From CAYUAG01 sp964554015 (GTDB lineage Bacteria; Zhuqueibacterota; QNDG01; CAYUAG01), in the NCBI GenBank assembly GCA_964554015.1, contig CAZKMO010000132.1:1-9555 (forward strand): DNA of 9,555 nt, read 5' to 3'. The notes beneath the pieces were generated by a model, which was not told where the DNA came from, did not search any database, and saw nothing but the letters and a program-made list of their open reading frames with translations. Shown here piece by piece: positions 7,352 through 9,555 of this stretch. How positions within the stretch are numbered: position 1 is the stretch's first letter; each line of letters begins with the position of its first letter. A program made the position numbers and the translations under genes.

Positions 7352-9541
7352 CTACCGTAACTCAACATCTAATCCAAGACCCATTAATTCTTTTAATAAA
7401 ACATTAAAGGATTCAGGAATACCTGGTTCAGGTAGATTCTCACCTTTAACAATTGCCTCATAGGTTTTAGCCCTTCCCTTTACATCATCTGATTTAACTG
7501 TGAGTATCTCCCGTAATGTATGTGCTGCCCCATATGCTTCTAAAGCCCATACTTCCATTTCCCCAAACCTTTGTCCCCCAAATTGTGCTTTTCCACCTAA
7601 TGGTTGTTGCGTTACTAAGGAATAAGGACCTATTGACCGTGCATGTATCTTATCCTCGGCTAAATGTGACAACTTATTCATATATATATAGCCGACCGTA
7701 ATCCGGTGATCAAACTTCTCTCCTGTCCTTCCGTCATAGAGGACGGATTTACCGTCAACCGGTAACCCGACTTTTTCAAGTTCCTCAACCACCTCTTTCT
7801 CAGTTGCCCCATTAAAAACTGGAGTGGCATAATAAATACCTAATTTCTCCGCTGCCCAGCCTAACATGGTTTCCATTATTTGCCCTAAATTCATTCTTGA
7901 GGGAACACCCAGAGGATTCAATATAATATCTATAGGAGTTCCATCTGGAAGATAGGGCATATCTTCTACTGGAACTACTCTGGCAATAACTCCCTTATTA
8001 CCATGACGGCCTGCCATCTTATCACCGACTTGAAGCTTCCTTTTTCTAGCAATATACACCTTAACTAATTTAATAATACCTGGAGGTAATTCATCACCAA
8101 CAATTATCTTCTCTTTTTTTCTGTCAAATTTATTATTAATATTTCTGATTTCTTTATGATATCCTTCAAAAACAGCATTAATAGCTTTATCAATTTTTTT
8201 ATCATTATGTATAAAGGGAGATGATCTATCCAGTTTATCAAAATCAATTTTATCTAATGCTTTTTCCGTAATTTTGGCATTTTTGCGTAATATAATTTTT
8301 TGATATTCGGTTTCCCGAATACCAGCAGAAATTTTACCTTTTAATAAAAATTTTAATTTTTCATCTCTGTATTTCTTGACTTTTGCTTTTTCTTTTTCCG
8401 CTTGATTTTCATAATCTTTGATAATTTGGTTATCTTTTTTCTTGGTTTCAGCATCTCTTTTTTTCAAAGAAAATACTTTAGTATCAATAACCACTCCATC
8501 CATACCTGAAGAAGCCCGTAAAGAGGCATCTTTAACATCACCAGCTTTTTCTCCAAAAATAGCCTTAAGTAGTTTCTCCTCCGGGGTTGGTTCTGTTTCC
8601 CCCTTGGGAGTAACTTTACCAACCAATATATCACCAGCTTTCACTTTGGCGCCAACTCGTATTACACCATCTTCATTTAAATCTTTAGTTGCTTCTTCGG
8701 AAACATTAGGGATTTCTCTGGTTAATTCCTCTTCCCCGCGTTTTGTATCCCGCACCTGTAACTCAAATTCTTCTATATGAATTGATGTATAAATGTCTTC
8801 CTGCACCACTCTTTCACTTATTACGATAGCATCTTCAAAATTATACCCTTTCCAGGATATAAATGCTACTAAAACATTTCTCCCCAATGCCAGTTCCCCC
8901 TTCTCAGTACCACATCCATCCGCAATAATATCCCCTTTTTTAACTTTATCACCCTCTTCCACCAGGGGAATCTGGTTGATCATGGTATCTTGATTTGTTC
9001 TGAGGAACTTCGTCAACTTATATACTTTTTCCTGTAAAAAATCGAAATCCAAGGAATCTTTCCCATTATCTCGGGAAATTACAATTTCATCGCCACTTAC
9101 CTTTTTAACCACTCCATCTATATCAGAAATTAACAATGACTTGGAATCTATAGCGATTTTTCTTTCCATTCCTGTTCCCACATAAGGGGCCTCGGGTTGC
9201 AGTAAGGGAACTGCCTGTCGCTGCATATTAGATCCCATAAGAGCCCGATTAGCATCATCATGTTCCAAAAAGGGAATTAACGCCGCAGCTGCACTCACAA
9301 TCTGATTAGGGGAAACATCCATATAATTAACCTGATCATGTTGTACAATGGGAAACTCACCTCTATATCTCGCTTTTACTCTTTCACTTAAAAATTTACC
9401 ATTTTTATCAGTAGGTGTATTTGCCTGAGCTATAATGTAATTTTCTTCATCTTCGGCATTCAGGAACTCAATTGTCTTAGTTACTTTTCCATTAACCACT
9501 TTTTGATAAGTAGTTTCTAAAATCTTCCGAAATAAAACTTC
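7352..9541 (-). CDS. rpoB: DNA-directed RNA polymerase subunit beta, C-terminal part (5' end missing or broken)
   Basis: Beta forms, with beta', the catalytic cleft of core RNA polymerase. Recognisable homology runs from LETTYQKV, the counterpart of the LETPYRKV region near E. coli residue 590, to the normal C-terminus FNVLLKELMGLGLDVELR. About 590 N-terminal residues, including the main rifampicin-resistance cluster, are absent. Numbered from the GTG at 9499, visible landmarks are EHDDANRALMGSNMQRQAVP (79-98), the flap-side KVTPKGETEPTPEEKLL (295-311), a lysine-rich insert at about 344-466 where E. coli has SI2, GDKMAGRHGNKGV with the active-site lysines (492-504), NPLGVPSRMN (528-537) and the clamp segment QQPLGGKAQFGGQRFGEMEV (631-650). 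The first in-frame initiator, GTG at 9499, lies inside conserved sequence and lacks a Shine-Dalgarno, so I do not regard it as a true start. The frame is closed by TAA at 9544..9542. A degraded contig end is the simplest explanation. Whether the gene is intact in the organism cannot be decided here. Confidence 0.9.
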   Translation of the reverse strand, partial: EVLFRKILETTYQKVVNGKVTKTIEFLNAEDEENYIIAQANTPTDKNGKFLSERVKARYRGEFPIVQHDQVNYMDVSPNQIVSAAAALIPFLEHDDANRALMGSNMQRQAVPLLQPEAPYVGTGMERKIAIDSKSLLISDIDGVVKKVSGDEIVISRDNGKDSLDFDFLQEKVYKLTKFLRTNQDTMINQIPLVEEGDKVKKGDIIADGCGTEKGELALGRNVLVAFISWKGYNFEDAIVISERVVQEDIYTSIHIEEFELQVRDTKRGEEELTREIPNVSEEATKDLNEDGVIRVGAKVKAGDILVGKVTPKGETEPTPEEKLLKAIFGEKAGDVKDASLRASSGMDGVVIDTKVFSLKKRDAETKKKDNQIIKDYENQAEKEKAKVKKYRDEKLKFLLKGKISAGIRETEYQKIILRKNAKITEKALDKIDFDKLDRSSPFIHNDKKIDKAINAVFEGYHKEIRNINNKFDRKKEKIIVGDELPPGIIKLVKVYIARKRKLQVGDKMAGRHGNKGVIARVVPVEDMPYLPDGTPIDIILNPLGVPSRMNLGQIMETMLGWAAEKLGIYYATPVFNGATEKEVVEELEKVGLPVDGKSVLYDGRTGEKFDHRITVGYIYMNKLSHLAEDKIHARSIGPYSLVTQQPLGGKAQFGGQRFGEMEVWALEAYGAAHTLREILTVKSDDVKGRAKTYEAIVKGENLPEPGIPESFNVLLKELMGLGLDVELR

Positions 9542-9555
9542 TTAAATTATCTATT
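9500..9555 (-). other. Disrupted upstream edge of rpoB
   Basis: In the rpoB frame the last 56 bases contain TAG (9553..9551) and TAA (9544..9542). Up to about 9520 the frame still resembles rpoB (LETTYQKV). Further upstream, the expected aromatic-Gly-Phe appears only in a different frame, as FG (9531..9526) followed by an extra Arg codon and Phe. Beyond about 9531 I recognise no RpoB-like sequence in any frame. This fits one or more small indels, a chimeric contig tip, or a real disruption. Confidence 0.55.

Noticed and set aside
8418..8780. Plus-strand open frame of 120 codons opposite rpoB
   Set aside because: It is antisense to well conserved beta sequence, and its Ser/Pro/Thr-rich product mirrors the codon use of the opposite strand. 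There is no independent evidence for a gene.
9490..9499. GTG at 9499 (or ATT/ATG triplets nearby) as a genuine start of a separate C-terminal beta polypeptide
   Set aside because: There is no Shine-Dalgarno before it, and RpoB-like sequence (LETTYQKV) continues upstream of it in the same frame. It is merely the first start-like codon in a truncated gene.

Overview
This window holds the RNA polymerase / streptomycin-operon junction of a bacterial chromosome. It is transcribed entirely from the minus strand. In transcription order (right to left) it contains the 3' half of rpoB, then complete rpoC, rpsL (S12), rpsG (S7) and fusA (EF-G), and the first 18 codons of tuf (EF-Tu). Gaps between genes are 53, 25, 16, 18 and 23 bp. 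I see no terminator, convincing promoter, RNA gene, mobile element or CRISPR in any of them, and no intergenic stretch exceeds 60 bp. The genes therefore probably form one transcription unit making the two catalytic subunits of RNA polymerase, two 30S decoding and assembly proteins, and the two main elongation GTPases.

The organism cannot be named from this sequence. The DNA is visibly AT-rich. The beta subunit carries a long charged insert where E. coli has sequence insertion 2. The beta' subunit carries a roughly 175-residue insert in the trigger loop, like E. coli SI3. Both features suggest an uncultured or little-studied lineage with a Gram-negative-type polymerase rather than a Firmicute or Actinobacterium, despite the low GC. 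No L7Ae-like ribosomal gene sits between rpoC and rpsL, as is common in Bacillus relatives. Phylum-level placement is inference only.

The gene content is ordinary core machinery, and I did not find a hidden new system. Points worth a second look are: (1) rpoB loses its reading frame in the last ~45 bp of the window, where conserved residues also become atypical, most likely a degraded contig end; (2) the beta' C-terminal region has an internal 32-residue tandem duplication marked by an 18-bp perfect direct repeat; (3) the subunits carry lineage-specific inserts; (4) translation-start signals are uneven, with a TTG start in rpsL, a GTG start in rpoC and almost no Shine-Dalgarno in front of fusA.
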